Positions 1 through 8,911 of a stretch of 64,000 bases of DNA are shown in pieces. The first letter of the stretch is position 1, and each line of letters begins with the position of its first letter. Position numbers and translations under genes: made by a program. Below the pieces are notes generated by a model. That model had not been told where the DNA came from. It saw only the letters and a list, made by a program, of their open reading frames with translations, and searched no databases. The stretch comes from Psychroflexus sediminis (GTDB taxonomy: Bacteria > Bacteroidota > Bacteroidia > Flavobacteriales > Flavobacteriaceae), in NCBI RefSeq assembly GCF_900099815.1, contig NZ_FNCW01000013.1, positions 19,335 through 83,334 on the forward strand. The letters are read 5' to 3'.

Positions 1-924
1 ATTAGGATCAGGTACGACGACCAGATCGATTCTGTAGAGGTCATTAACAATAGCTTTCAATTTGAAGGCGAGGTATCTTCACCTAAAGCTTTCCGATTTA
101 CATTTGACTCGATAACAACTTCTGATGTGTTTTATCTTGAAAATGATACCTTAGTTTTCGATATCATTGTTGATGAAGTGAAACTTGATCAGGATACATT
201 TAAAGATTACGAAATCAGACAGTTAAGCGGAGGAAAAACGAAAGATCTAAAAGCATACATGAATACCCTTTTGAAATCAAGTTCGAAATCAAAAAAAAAC
301 AGAAGCCTCCTCGTAAAAGAAATTGATAGTTTAATTAAAATTTATCCAAATCATGATTATCTTGGAAAATTGCTTTCAGAACTGAGCATGAAACAGTATT
401 TGTTATATACCGATATAAGAGGCTTAGTTTCTAAGATAAATATAGATGAATTAAATCCTCATGATATTGGTGTACTTGAAAAATACCAACAGAAACGAAG
501 AAATTATCAAATAGGCAGTGAGATTCCTTCTTTTGAATTGATTTCAATTACTTCTGAAACCGTAAAACTCAGGTCTGAACTTTCTAAACTCAATCTCATT
601 ATATTTTGGGACAGCTGGTGTGAAGAATGTAAATCCAAGCAAGCCGATTTACTAGAAATCTATCGTAGTTATAAATTCGAAGGCTTTGAAGTTATTGGTG
701 TTTCCTTAGATACCAATCAGCAGGATTGGATTACTGCTGTTTCCCAAAAATCCTTCCCTTGGAAGTCCCTTAGAGTGGAAAGCGGCTTTACAGGAAAGAT
801 GGCTTCCGAAATGGGTATCGTAGACCTTCCTCAGAATTATCTCGTGGATAAAAAAGGCAGAATTATTGAAATAAATTTAAGTCTTGATGAACTTAAAACT
901 ATATTATCTGCGTTATTAGATTAA
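1..924 (+). CDS. TlpA-family thioredoxin-like protein with DUF4369 domain (5' end outside window)
   Basis: The reading frame is open from base 1, so the start lies left of the window. An in-frame GTG at 127 is internal: the residues before it (IDSVEVINNSFQFEGEV and on) fit the beta-rich DUF4369 domain that precedes thioredoxin domains in Bacteroidota. The C-terminal part is a thioredoxin fold of the TlpA/ResA type, with a CEEC redox motif encoded at 619-630 after the FWDSW strand, and the usual cis-proline region (LPQNYLVDKKG) near the end. Such proteins are normally exported and act as periplasmic thiol-disulphide reductases. The active-site dipeptide EE between the cysteines is more acidic than the common CxPC. 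The next gene starts 29 bases downstream on the same strand. Confidence 0.85.
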   Translation: MRIRYDDQIDSVEVINNSFQFEGEVSSPKAFRFTFDSITTSDVFYLENDTLVFDIIVDEVKLDQDTFKDYEIRQLSGGKTKDLKAYMNTLLKSSSKSKKNRSLLVKEIDSLIKIYPNHDYLGKLLSELSMKQYLLYTDIRGLVSKINIDELNPHDIGVLEKYQQKRRNYQIGSEIPSFELISITSETVKLRSELSKLNLIIFWDSWCEECKSKQADLLEIYRSYKFEGFEVIGVSLDTNQQDWITAVSQKSFPWKSLRVESGFTGKMASEMGIVDLPQNYLVDKKGRIIEINLSLDELKTILSALLD

Positions 925-953
925 CTTATTTTAAATTAGTAAAAAAAAACATC

Positions 954-1475
954 ATGAAACGTATAATCAAACTTATAGTCATTGGTTTATTTTTTTTAAG
1001 CGCGACAAATTCAAATTCTCAAAGTCTGGATCTTGGAATTAAAGGTGGAATCAATTATGCTTCCATATCAAGTATAGGTGAGGATAGTAGGCTAGGTCTA
1101 ACTGGAGGCGCGTTTATCGGAGCTCGGTTTAATGCATTTGCAGTTCAGGCGGAAGTTTTATTTTCTCAACAAGGAGGTGAATTTAATCAGGAGTCCATAG
1201 AAACCGATCATGCTCTGGTTCCTATCCTTTTAAAATTTCATTTTCTGAGAATCTTCAACTTGCAGGCTGGTCCGCAATTCAATTTTCTGGTAAATGACTC
1301 CGATATCTTAGAATCTGAAAAACTCAGTGTTTCCGGTGCTGTTGGTGTGGGCTTGAGCTTAGGCTCCTCATTGAGTATTGATGCCAGGTATAATTATGGT
1401 TTTACCGATGCGTTTAAAGGAGCTGAAGGAAAACACAGGTTTATTTCTCTGGCACTTGGTTTTTCTTTTCTATAA
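954..1475 (+). CDS. Outer-membrane beta-barrel protein (porin-family, OMP_b-brl type)
   Basis: 173 residues with an N-terminal signal peptide (MKRIIKLIVIGLFFLSA, cleavage probably near NSNSQS). The mature part has alternating hydrophobic/polar beta strands: GIKGGINYASISS, a glycine-rich second strand, AVQAEVLFSQQGGEF, LNLQAGPQFNF-like segments, and a terminal aromatic residue region (ALGFSFL). This is the small eight-stranded barrel common in Bacteroidota (OMP_b-brl_2 / PorT-like). The specific role cannot be told from sequence. Its 3' end overlaps the convergent lipoprotein gene by 35 bases. Confidence 0.8.
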   Translation: MKRIIKLIVIGLFFLSATNSNSQSLDLGIKGGINYASISSIGEDSRLGLTGGAFIGARFNAFAVQAEVLFSQQGGEFNQESIETDHALVPILLKFHFLRIFNLQAGPQFNFLVNDSDILESEKLSVSGAVGVGLSLGSSLSIDARYNYGFTDAFKGAEGKHRFISLALGFSFL

Positions 1476-1749
1476 GCTCAATTGAAAACTCAGAGTTTTC
1501 ACCAATGTCAATTCTGGACATCTGATAGTCCGGATGAGTCAAAATGAGTTCATCACCTCTGTTTTTGGTGTTGATTCTGAATTCACCTTTGGCATTCGTA
1601 GTCGAATTTAAGTCGGTTCCCATCACTTGTACGAGAACATTTTCTACAGGTGCTCCACTGGCGTCAGTAACTTTCCCGTCCAGCAGATGACTATCACTTC
1701 CGCAGGAAATAAAAACCAGAGAAAGCAAGATAAAAGTAACTTTTTTCAT
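1441..1749 (-). CDS. Small lipoprotein with carboxypeptidase-regulatory-like domain
   Basis: 102 residues from the ATG at 1749, which places a lipoprotein signal (MKKVTFILLSLVFISC) at the N-terminus; a longer frame to 1830 would bury that signal, so I reject it. After the lipobox cysteine comes a single CarboxypepD_reg-like beta-sandwich: LLDGKVTDASGAPVENVLVQV, then TNAKGEFRI and the rest. This is the domain found at the N-terminus of SusC/TonB receptors but here it stands alone. It is probably anchored to the outer or inner membrane. Its start is only 31 bases from the start of the divergent M1 peptidase, and its end overlaps the porin-like gene. Confidence 0.75.
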   Translation of the reverse strand: MKKVTFILLSLVFISCGSDSHLLDGKVTDASGAPVENVLVQVMGTDLNSTTNAKGEFRINTKNRGDELILTHPDYQMSRIDIGENSEFSIELIEKKNQVPEK

Positions 1750-1780
1750 AGTATCATTGTAATAAATAGTTATTGAGTCT

Positions 1781-3439
1781 ATGACACGAATATACAGTTT
1801 ACTTTTCATCTTCTGCACCACTTTCAGCATGCAGTCTCAATTATTGACTGGAGAAAATAAGCAATTTAGCAGAGCGGATACCTTACGGGGAAGTCTCAGA
1901 CCAGAACGAACCAGTTTTGATGTCTTGTCCTACAATTTAGATATCCAACTCGATCCCAAGGAACGTTTTTTAAGCGGTTTTAATGAAATCGAGTTTCGGG
2001 TCTTGGAGAAAACCTCAAAAATACAGCTGGATTTATTTCAGAATATGAAAATAGATTCGATCGTATTCAACGAAACGAACCTGACTTACGAAAGAGATGA
2101 ACATGCAGTTTTTATCAATTTTGAAACCCCTTTGAAAGCAGGAACTACAGAAAGTCTTACCTTCTATTATTCAGGCTACCCAGTGGTTGCTAAAAATGCT
2201 CCCTGGGACGGTGGCTTTGTGTTTTCTGAAGACAAACAGGGAAAGCCTTTTATAGCAGTTGCAGTTCAGGGAACGGGAGCCAGTCTCTGGTATCCAAACA
2301 AAGACCACCAAAGCGATGAACCGGATTCAGCAGATATAAAAGTGAGCGTACCCAATGGGCTTATGAATGTTTCCAATGGTAGATTGATAGAAGAAATCCC
2401 TCTGGACAACGCTTATACCAAATGGCACTGGAGGGTGGAACATCCAATCAACAATTATAATATCACTTTGAATATTGCAGATTATGCGCATTTTGAAGAT
2501 GAATACAGGGGTTTATCTCTTAATTATTATGTCTTGAAGGAAAATTTAGAAAAGGCTAAAGAACAATTCCAACAGGTCAAGCCTATGATGGATTGTTTTT
2601 ATGAAAAATTTGGTGAATATCCCTTTCAGAAAGATGGCTATAAGCTCGTTGAGACCCCCTATTTAGGAATGGAGCATCAAAGTGCAGTGGCTTATGGTAA
2701 TAATTACTTAAACGGCTACCTGGGGAAGGATATGTCCAATACTGGTATTGGCTTAAAATGGGATTTTATCATCATACACGAATCTGCACATGAATGGTTT
2801 GGAAACTCTGTATCTGCCGCAGACATTGCAGACATGTGGATTCACGAAAGTTTCACTGCTTATGCCGAATCTGTTTATGTAGAATGTGAATATGGTAAAA
2901 AGGATGCTGTCCAGTATTTATATGGTCTGAGAAGGATAATTTCTAACGACAAACCTATCATTGGTAAATATGGCCTCAATCATGAAGGCTCTGGAGATAT
3001 GTACTACAAAGGGGCCAACATGCTGAATACCTTGAGAAGTGTTATCAACAATGATGAAAAGTGGTGGAAACTTTTGAAAGAATTTCATGAAACCTTCAAG
3101 TATCAAACCATTCATGCTGATGATGTGATTGACTTTTACAATCAGAATACTAATTTTGATCTAAAACCTATTTTCAATCAATATCTGAATTACGCTGATA
3201 TACCAGAATTACAACTGAAATTTAACGATAAAGGTCAGGTGCATATGAGATGGAAAACCGATGTAAAAAACTTTAAAATGCCGATTGAATTTCAAAATTC
3301 TACAGAGAAGATTATCAAAAGGCAAGTTGTTGGTAATGACTGGGAATCAATAGATCTGGAAATAAATGATATCGATGAATTAGCCATTAATAGATATGGA
3401 TTTTACATAGATATCACCAAAATTGATGAGTCAAATTAA
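1781..3439 (+). CDS. M1-family zinc aminopeptidase, exported
   Basis: 552 residues with a signal peptide (MTRIYSLLFIFCTTFSMQS). The gluzincin motif HESAH lies at residues 333-337 with the third zinc ligand Glu 18 residues on (WIHES, E356), exactly the HEXXH-18-E spacing of M1 enzymes. The exopeptidase GxMEN site appears as GMEHQ before it. An N-terminal beta-saddle domain (LSYNLDIQLDPKERFLSG) precedes the catalytic part. The C-terminal helical domain of longer M1 enzymes is largely absent, as in many Bacteroidota M1 proteins. Probably a periplasmic or secreted peptidase that releases N-terminal amino acids. Its stop codon overlaps the stop codon of the convergent menE. Confidence 0.9.
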   Translation: MTRIYSLLFIFCTTFSMQSQLLTGENKQFSRADTLRGSLRPERTSFDVLSYNLDIQLDPKERFLSGFNEIEFRVLEKTSKIQLDLFQNMKIDSIVFNETNLTYERDEHAVFINFETPLKAGTTESLTFYYSGYPVVAKNAPWDGGFVFSEDKQGKPFIAVAVQGTGASLWYPNKDHQSDEPDSADIKVSVPNGLMNVSNGRLIEEIPLDNAYTKWHWRVEHPINNYNITLNIADYAHFEDEYRGLSLNYYVLKENLEKAKEQFQQVKPMMDCFYEKFGEYPFQKDGYKLVETPYLGMEHQSAVAYGNNYLNGYLGKDMSNTGIGLKWDFIIIHESAHEWFGNSVSAADIADMWIHESFTAYAESVYVECEYGKKDAVQYLYGLRRIISNDKPIIGKYGLNHEGSGDMYYKGANMLNTLRSVINNDEKWWKLLKEFHETFKYQTIHADDVIDFYNQNTNFDLKPIFNQYLNYADIPELQLKFNDKGQVHMRWKTDVKNFKMPIEFQNSTEKIIKRQVVGNDWESIDLEINDIDELAINRYGFYIDITKIDESN

Positions 3440-3451
3440 CTCATCAATTTT
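3419..3451. terminator. Bidirectional hairpin across the overlapping stop codons of the M1 peptidase and menE genes
   Basis: Perfect 13-base inverted repeat: AAAATTGATGAGT at 3419-3431 and ACTCATCAATTTT at 3439-3451, with a 7-base loop that contains both stop codons (TAA at 3437-3439 on plus, TAA at 3438-3436 on minus). Each direction ends in a run of four U. The hairpin codes for the last residues of both proteins, so it is a terminator built into coding sequence. Terminator function is inferred. Confidence 0.65.
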
Positions 3452-4530
3452 GATAAGGTTTTCTTTCGATGTATTTTACCTGAGGGAGTTTCTTCAAACT
3501 TGTCTATTAGATAAATATGTTTAGGTTTTTCGTACTTGTCAAAACTTGACATCTTATTGATGGCTTCTCTTAGATCGCTCAGGAATTTGTCATTTTGAGG
3601 GGCTTCTATAAACAGAACCACTTGTTCTCCAAGGGAGTCATCAGCTAAGCCAGCTATAAAAAATCTATGCGTAATGAGTTTCTGTAGTTTTTTCTCAACG
3701 CTTTCTGGAAATATTTTAACTCCGCCAGAATTGATAATATTATCTACCCTACCCTTCCAATAAAACTTTTTATACGTCAGTACCTCTACAATATCATTAG
3801 TCACAAGTTCATCATCCAGTATTTTTGGGGCTTTTATAACTAAACAATTATTTTCATTTTGAGATACACTTACATTGGGCAAAGCTTTAAATGGCCTTTT
3901 TTCGGTATTATCAGTTTTAGGATTCAATTTTCTTGCTGCTATATGCGAAATGGTTTCAGTCATCCCATACACTTCAAAAACTTTGGTAGGAATGCCTTGA
4001 ATTAATCCGATAAGATTTTCAGAAACAGCCCCCCCTCCGACAATTAATTTCTTCACCAAATGAAGCCTTCCTAAAGAATTATCCATCTGAAAAGGAGTCA
4101 TCGCGCAAAAATCATAAGTTTTAAAAAGCTTGTCCAGTGGATTTGATTTTGGTTCTACTATATCCAAATCCCAACCGAGAACCATAGCTCTTACGAGCAT
4201 CATACGGCCTCCAATATAATCTGTTGGTAAACAAAGCAAGGCGTTTGTTCCTTCTTCAACTTTAAAAAATTTACCTGTAGCCAAAGCGCTATTGATCATT
4301 TTTTGTTTGTCGATGAAATAAACCTTAGGTTCTCCAGTAGAACCTGAGGTTCTTACTTTTATACTGTCATAATCGTCATTAAGCCAATCCAGAAGAAAGT
4401 TTCCCACGGGTTCTTCAAACGGCTCACCTTCTTTTACATAACTATAAGCTACAGAGCGTAATTCAGTTTTATTGAAATGATTCCCATTAATTTTAAAACG
4501 AGGATGAATTTCAAAAGAATGATTTTTCAT
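3436..4530 (-). CDS. menE: o-Succinylbenzoate--CoA ligase (menaquinone synthesis)
   Basis: 364 residues from ATG 4530; the frame extends to a TTG at 4554 but the ATG is the better start. Member of the AMP-forming acyl-CoA synthetase superfamily: the phosphate-binding motif TSGSTGEPK is at about residues 61-69, the adenine motif YGMTETISH near the middle, the hinge KGRVDNIINSGGVKIFPES and a C-terminal lysine motif (TPSGKIHRK). It is shorter than typical acyl-CoA synthetases, as MenE of Bacteroidota is. MenE makes o-succinylbenzoyl-CoA from the product of MenC, and menC lies two genes upstream in the same transcript direction, which supports the assignment. Confidence 0.88.
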   Translation of the reverse strand: MKNHSFEIHPRFKINGNHFNKTELRSVAYSYVKEGEPFEEPVGNFLLDWLNDDYDSIKVRTSGSTGEPKVYFIDKQKMINSALATGKFFKVEEGTNALLCLPTDYIGGRMMLVRAMVLGWDLDIVEPKSNPLDKLFKTYDFCAMTPFQMDNSLGRLHLVKKLIVGGGAVSENLIGLIQGIPTKVFEVYGMTETISHIAARKLNPKTDNTEKRPFKALPNVSVSQNENNCLVIKAPKILDDELVTNDIVEVLTYKKFYWKGRVDNIINSGGVKIFPESVEKKLQKLITHRFFIAGLADDSLGEQVVLFIEAPQNDKFLSDLREAINKMSSFDKYEKPKHIYLIDKFEETPSGKIHRKKTLSKLMS

Positions 4531-4614
4531 AAGCCGATATTTAGATAATATCAATACTAAATATTATTAAAATAATAATCCACATTAATATGTTAAATTA
4601 TCATTATGAGGCAT

Positions 4615-5547
4615 TTAAAGTAATTCGACTTTACCAAATAGCCTGGATTTCCAATTTTTCCAATTATAAACCTTTGCCATAATTAATAAATAAATAGGGT
4701 AAATTATAAGAACTGGAATTAAAACATCAAAGCCTATGGATGGTTCTGCCGTGTAAATTAAGATAGATTCTGTTTGAAAAGCTGTCCAGTCTGCTGTAAC
4801 GAGCAAGGCCGTAATCAAGTTATTACCCGCATGAAAGCCTATAGAAAGTTCCAGACCTTCGTCCATAAGTGCCATAACGCCCAGCAAAAAACCGGTTCCT
4901 ATATAACTTATCATAATCACATAACCAAGCTTTGTCACTTCTGGATTGCCAAGATGTAATAGTCCAAAACCAACCGAAGTTGCGATTAAAGGAAGCCATC
5001 TGTTTCTAAAAACAATACCAAGTCCTTGCATGAGATAACCTCTAAAATAAATTTCCTCGAAAGTGGTCTGAATAGGAACCATAATAATACCGATAGCCGC
5101 TAAAATCAGGAATTGATCCCATTTCAAATTCCATAAAAAATCATCCGGATTTAAAACAAAATCTATTATTGTCATGACAGCTATAAAAAAACCAACGATG
5201 CTGAAGCCTAAAAGGACTCGTTTCCAATCAAATTTTACACGAGTCGTCAAAACATCTTTAAATTTCTGATTATGAAAAAATTTCACAATAAGCCAAATTC
5301 CCAAAAATCCAATGGCAAATGATAATAGCATCAAAAAAAACGTAAGGTTTGAATCCAAGGTGCCCATCAAGGTCTCGTAATTCGACAAACTAGACAAATC
5401 TCTTCCCTCCATTGCCAATTTGTAACTGACTACACCTATAAAAGGTATGGTACCCGCTTGCCAAATAATGAATATCAAAAATGCGCCAACAAGATACCTC
5501 CACCATTCGTGATCTCCTTTTGCAGCTAATGCGATGTAATCTTTCAT
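4615..5547 (-). CDS. CPBP-family intramembrane glutamic endopeptidase
   Basis: 310 residues with about seven or eight hydrophobic segments. The CPBP (CAAX protease / Abi) signatures are present: FEEIYFRG with Glu164, Glu165 and Arg169; a histidine in the second motif (GLLHLG, H198); and FHAGNN (H239, N243) in the third. Members include Rce1-type prenyl-protein proteases, bacteriocin immunity proteins and regulatory site-2-like proteases. Its start overlaps the end of menC by 4 bases (ATGA type), so it is translationally coupled to a menaquinone gene. The substrate is unknown; a role linked to prenyl-quinone metabolism or to membrane quality control is only a guess. Confidence 0.85.
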   Translation of the reverse strand: MKDYIALAAKGDHEWWRYLVGAFLIFIIWQAGTIPFIGVVSYKLAMEGRDLSSLSNYETLMGTLDSNLTFFLMLLSFAIGFLGIWLIVKFFHNQKFKDVLTTRVKFDWKRVLLGFSIVGFFIAVMTIIDFVLNPDDFLWNLKWDQFLILAAIGIIMVPIQTTFEEIYFRGYLMQGLGIVFRNRWLPLIATSVGFGLLHLGNPEVTKLGYVIMISYIGTGFLLGVMALMDEGLELSIGFHAGNNLITALLVTADWTAFQTESILIYTAEPSIGFDVLIPVLIIYPIYLLIMAKVYNWKNWKSRLFGKVELL

Positions 5548-6584
5548 AAATTGAATTTATTTTCCCATTCAAGATCAGGATTATACATGATTTTTTCACC
5601 TTTTATCACTAAAGGACTTTCAATATTATTGGTGTAAAGCCCTCCTGTACCAAGCCCTTGTGGCATGTTATTATGTTGGACATAGGTAAACTGAGCTATG
5701 GCATTAAGACCGATATTACTTTCTAAGGCACTCGTGATCCACCATCCGATGTTATGCTGTTTTGCCAGCTCAATCCATTCTTCAGAACCACGAAAACCAC
5801 CGATTAAACTGGGTTTCAAAATAATATACTGCGGCTGTATAGTTAGTAAAGCCTTTTCCTTATTTGTTACATCTTTAACACCAATTAATTCTTCATCTAA
5901 AGCTATAGGCAAAGGGGTTTGTTGACAAAGCCTGGCCATGTCCTGCCATTGACCCTGAGCGATAGGTTGCTCTATACTATGCAAATCGAATTGACTCAAA
6001 CGTTCAAGCTTATCCAAAGCATCATCGGGAGAAAAAGCGCCATTGGCATCTACACGCAATTCTATATCCGAGGCTGAAAATTCACTTCTAATGTATTTTA
6101 ACAATTCCAATTCTGATTCGAAATCTATGGCGCCAATTTTGAGTTTAATACAGCTAAACCCCTGTTGGATTTTTTCCTGAATTTGGGTTTTCATAAAGGG
6201 CTTATCTCCCATCCAGATCAATCCATTGATAAGCATTCCCTCTTTTCCCTCTGTAAATTCTGAAGGAAATAAAAGGTAAGGATTTGCAGAAGATAAAGAT
6301 TGAAAAGCCATTTCCAGACCAAATTGGATGGAAGGGAAATCTTTTAATTGTGAATAAAGTGTTTTAAGACCTAAATGAATATTTTCGCAGGTCCATTTTA
6401 GCTTTTCTTCATAATCTTTCCTATCATCGATGCTTAACCCTTTAAGGAGCCCACACTCTCCTATTCCATAGCTTTCTTTTGTTTCAAGCTTGATGAACCA
6501 GGATTCCTTAGTTTTTAAAACACCCCGCGAAGTTCCGCTTGGACGTTTAAATTCTAAGCTGTGTTTAAAATAAGATGCCTTCAT
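5544..6584 (-). CDS. menC: o-Succinylbenzoate synthase (menaquinone synthesis)
   Basis: 346 residues, enolase superfamily. The N-terminal capping domain is followed by a barrel with the catalytic KxK pair (IKLKI, K147 and K149), metal ligands Asp179 (RVDANGAF), Glu205 (SIEQP) and Asp230 (ALDEE), and the second catalytic lysine K257 (ILKPS). This order and spacing match MenC rather than muconate-cycloisomerase-like paralogues, and menE lies downstream. The reaction dehydrates SHCHC to o-succinylbenzoate. It is separated from ettA upstream by a hairpin terminator. Confidence 0.9.
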   Translation of the reverse strand: MKASYFKHSLEFKRPSGTSRGVLKTKESWFIKLETKESYGIGECGLLKGLSIDDRKDYEEKLKWTCENIHLGLKTLYSQLKDFPSIQFGLEMAFQSLSSANPYLLFPSEFTEGKEGMLINGLIWMGDKPFMKTQIQEKIQQGFSCIKLKIGAIDFESELELLKYIRSEFSASDIELRVDANGAFSPDDALDKLERLSQFDLHSIEQPIAQGQWQDMARLCQQTPLPIALDEELIGVKDVTNKEKALLTIQPQYIILKPSLIGGFRGSEEWIELAKQHNIGWWITSALESNIGLNAIAQFTYVQHNNMPQGLGTGGLYTNNIESPLVIKGEKIMYNPDLEWENKFNL

Positions 6585-6602
6585 TTTAAAATTTGGATTA
6601 AA

Positions 6603-6640
6603 ATTAAAAAAGCCAATCTACTATGAGAGGCTTTTTTAAA
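6603..6640 (-). terminator. Rho-independent terminator after ettA
   Basis: Inverted repeat AAAAAAGCC (6606-6614) and GGCTTTTTT (6629-6637) with a 14-base loop. Read on the minus strand it follows the ettA stop and ends in a six-U run. It separates ettA from menC, so menC probably has its own promoter or depends on read-through. Confidence 0.65.
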
Positions 6641-6671
6641 ATTTGGGTTTAGATATATGTTTTAACGTAAT

Positions 6672-8363
6672 TTATCTAACCAGTTTTTTATACTTGATAC
6701 GTTTTGGCATCGTATCTCCGCCAAGACGTTTCTTTTTGTTTTCTTCGTAATCACTAAAGCTTCCTTCGAAAAAATAAACTTCAGAATTTCCTTCAAAAGC
6801 CAAAATGTGAGTACAAATCCTATCCAGGAACCATCTGTCGTGAGAAATCACGACCGCACAGCCCGCAAAATTCTCCAAACCTTCTTCCAAAGCTCGCAGC
6901 GTGTTAACGTCCAAATCGTTTGTAGGCTCATCGAGTAAAAGTACGTTCCCTTCTTCTTTTAAAGTCATAGCCAGGTGAAGCCTGTTGCGTTCTCCACCCG
7001 AGAGTTTATCTACTTTTTTGTTTTGCTCACTTCCATTGAAATTGAATCGACTTAAATACGCCCTGGAATTCACTTTCTTTCCGCCCATCATAACCAGGTC
7101 CTGACCATCACTGAAGTTTTCCCATATGGATTTATCCGGGTCAATATTGGAATGCGCCTGATCTACATAAGCGATTTTAGCGGTTTCTCCCACGATAAAT
7201 TCACCTTTGTCTGGTTCAATTTCACCCATGATCATCTTGAAAATCGTGGTTTTACCGGCTCCGTTAGGGCCAATAACGCCAACAATCCCAGCCTGTGGCA
7301 GATTGAAATTCAAATTTTCATACAAAAGCTTGTCATCAAATGCTTTGCTAACGCCTTTGGCATCAATCACGTTGGTTCCCAGTCGCGGTCCGTTGGGAAT
7401 ATAGATTTCGAGTTTTTCATCAAGTTTATCCTGATCCTGACTCATTAATTTGTCGTAATTATTTAACCTGGCCTTTTGTTTGGATTGACGTCCTTTTGGC
7501 GCCATCTTAACCCATTCCAACTCGCGTTCTAAAGTCTTCTGACGCTTGCTGGCCTGTTTTTGCTCCTGAGCCATTCGCTTAGATTTTTGATCCAGCCAGG
7601 AGGAATAATTACCTTTCCAGGGAATACCCTCTCCTCTGTCCAGTTCCAAAATCCAGCCGGCTACATTGTCTAGGAAATATCTGTCGTGAGTTACAGCGAT
7701 GACGGTTCCTTTATACTGCTGTAAATGATGCTCCAGCCAATGCACAGATTCAGCATCTAAGTGGTTGGTAGGTTCATCCAGAAGCAATACATCCGGCTCC
7801 TGAAGTAATAATCGGCAAAGCGCTACTCTACGCTTTTCACCACCAGATAGGCTTTCGATCTTCTGATCGGAAGGTGGAGTTCTAAGCGCATCCATAGCCA
7901 CATCAAGTTTATTGTCCAGCTCCCAGGCATTGGTAGCATCTATTTTATCCTGAAGTATCGCCTGTCTGTCCATCAGTTTTTGCATTTTATCTGCATCTTC
8001 ATAAACCTCCGGCAATCCAAAATCATCATTGATTTTATTGTATTCATCCAGTATTGCGACTACATCCGAAACGCCTTCCTTTACTACATCTAAAACAGTT
8101 TTATCAGGATCTAATTCCGGTTCCTGTTCCAGATAGCCAACTGAATAATCTTGTGAAAACACAACATCTCCCTGGTAATTTTTTTCTCTCCCGGCGATAA
8201 TTTTCATCAAAGTCGATTTCCCCGAACCATTAAGTCCCAGAATACCGATTTTTGCACCGTAGAAAAAACTGAGGTATATGTTTTTCAGTACAGGCTTATC
8301 TTCACCCGGATAGGTTTTGGATACTCCCGACATGGAAAATATCACTTTTTTATCGTCTGCCAT
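6672..8363 (-). CDS. ettA: ABC-F protein, energy-dependent translational throttle EttA
   Basis: 563 residues, two ABC ATPase domains in one soluble chain without membrane segments. The first Walker A (GLNGSGKS) is at about 43-50 and the second (GPNGAGKTT) near 365; signatures LSGGEKRR near 172 and LSGGERNR near 454; both Walker B strands read LLLDEPTNHLD and LLLDEPTNDLD. The linker between domains is the charged ABC-F interdomain (KRMAQEQKQASKRQKTLERE). Length and linker fit EttA, which binds the ribosomal E site and gates the first elongation step according to ATP/ADP ratio. Other ABC-F paralogues (Uup, YbiT, antibiotic resistance types) are less likely given the overall pattern. Confidence 0.88.
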   Translation of the reverse strand: MADDKKVIFSMSGVSKTYPGEDKPVLKNIYLSFFYGAKIGILGLNGSGKSTLMKIIAGREKNYQGDVVFSQDYSVGYLEQEPELDPDKTVLDVVKEGVSDVVAILDEYNKINDDFGLPEVYEDADKMQKLMDRQAILQDKIDATNAWELDNKLDVAMDALRTPPSDQKIESLSGGEKRRVALCRLLLQEPDVLLLDEPTNHLDAESVHWLEHHLQQYKGTVIAVTHDRYFLDNVAGWILELDRGEGIPWKGNYSSWLDQKSKRMAQEQKQASKRQKTLERELEWVKMAPKGRQSKQKARLNNYDKLMSQDQDKLDEKLEIYIPNGPRLGTNVIDAKGVSKAFDDKLLYENLNFNLPQAGIVGVIGPNGAGKTTIFKMIMGEIEPDKGEFIVGETAKIAYVDQAHSNIDPDKSIWENFSDGQDLVMMGGKKVNSRAYLSRFNFNGSEQNKKVDKLSGGERNRLHLAMTLKEEGNVLLLDEPTNDLDVNTLRALEEGLENFAGCAVVISHDRWFLDRICTHILAFEGNSEVYFFEGSFSDYEENKKKRLGGDTMPKRIKYKKLVR

Positions 8364-8427
8364 TTTAATTTTTTTATTCGATTATAAGTCTGCAAATATC
8401 TGAAATTAAAGTCAGATTGAATTTTTA

Positions 8428-8901
8428 TTATTTATAAAGCCTTAGCAATCGTAAGATGATTAACATTTGCCCTGTATGATATGACGTATGCTCTACCACC
8501 AGGAGTATTTCACGTAACAAGCTATGTTCGTCAGAATTTTTAACCGGAAGATTTAAATCGTTTTCAGGGTCTAAAATGAAATCTTCTAATTTTCTCCGAT
8601 CCTCAAAATAATCTTCTTTGAGCTTTTTCCAGTCTTTTTCAGATTCCGGAGAGGACTTTGCAGGCCAGTAATCCTCAGGCCAGGCAGAGCCCTTGTAGTC
8701 TTCTGAAGTGGAAAATTTCAAGATGTCCTTTTGAGCCCAGACAATATGATAAAAAAGTTCATAAAAAGAATAAGGTAAATTATTCGGGCGTTCGCCTAAT
8801 TTCTCGAAGCTTATATGATCTATAACCTCTTCTATAGGCATAAATGCCTGTCCCCCTTTTAAATGTTTTACCAGTTGTTTCCGTTCAGCTGAATCTGACA
8901 T
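8428..8901 (-). CDS. DinB-superfamily (YfiT-like four-helix) protein
   Basis: 157 residues. The fold is recognised from the HxxxxQ pattern in the first half (FYELFYHIVWAQKDIL) and the HTSYHTGQMLIILRLL helix at the C-terminus, which gives the histidine metal triad of DinB/YfiT proteins. In this superfamily known members act as mycothiol- or bacillithiol-dependent transferases (BstA-type) or putative metal hydrolases. Since this chromosome encodes BshA, a bacillithiol-dependent transferase is conceivable but not shown. The small membrane protein gene lies 10 bases upstream, so the two are probably cotranscribed. Confidence 0.75.
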   Translation of the reverse strand: MSDSAERKQLVKHLKGGQAFMPIEEVIDHISFEKLGERPNNLPYSFYELFYHIVWAQKDILKFSTSEDYKGSAWPEDYWPAKSSPESEKDWKKLKEDYFEDRRKLEDFILDPENDLNLPVKNSDEHSLLREILLVVEHTSYHTGQMLIILRLLRLYK

Positions 8902-8911
8902 CTTAGCAATT

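Noticed and set aside
1484..1500. Palindrome GAAAACTC A GAGTTTTC just after the porin-like gene
   Set aside because: Only six pairs once a real loop is allowed and no U tract; may be chance within coding sequence.
1750..1830. N-terminal extension of the lipoprotein gene
   Set aside because: It would place the lipoprotein signal inside the chain and overlap the divergent M1 start; ATG 1749 is better.
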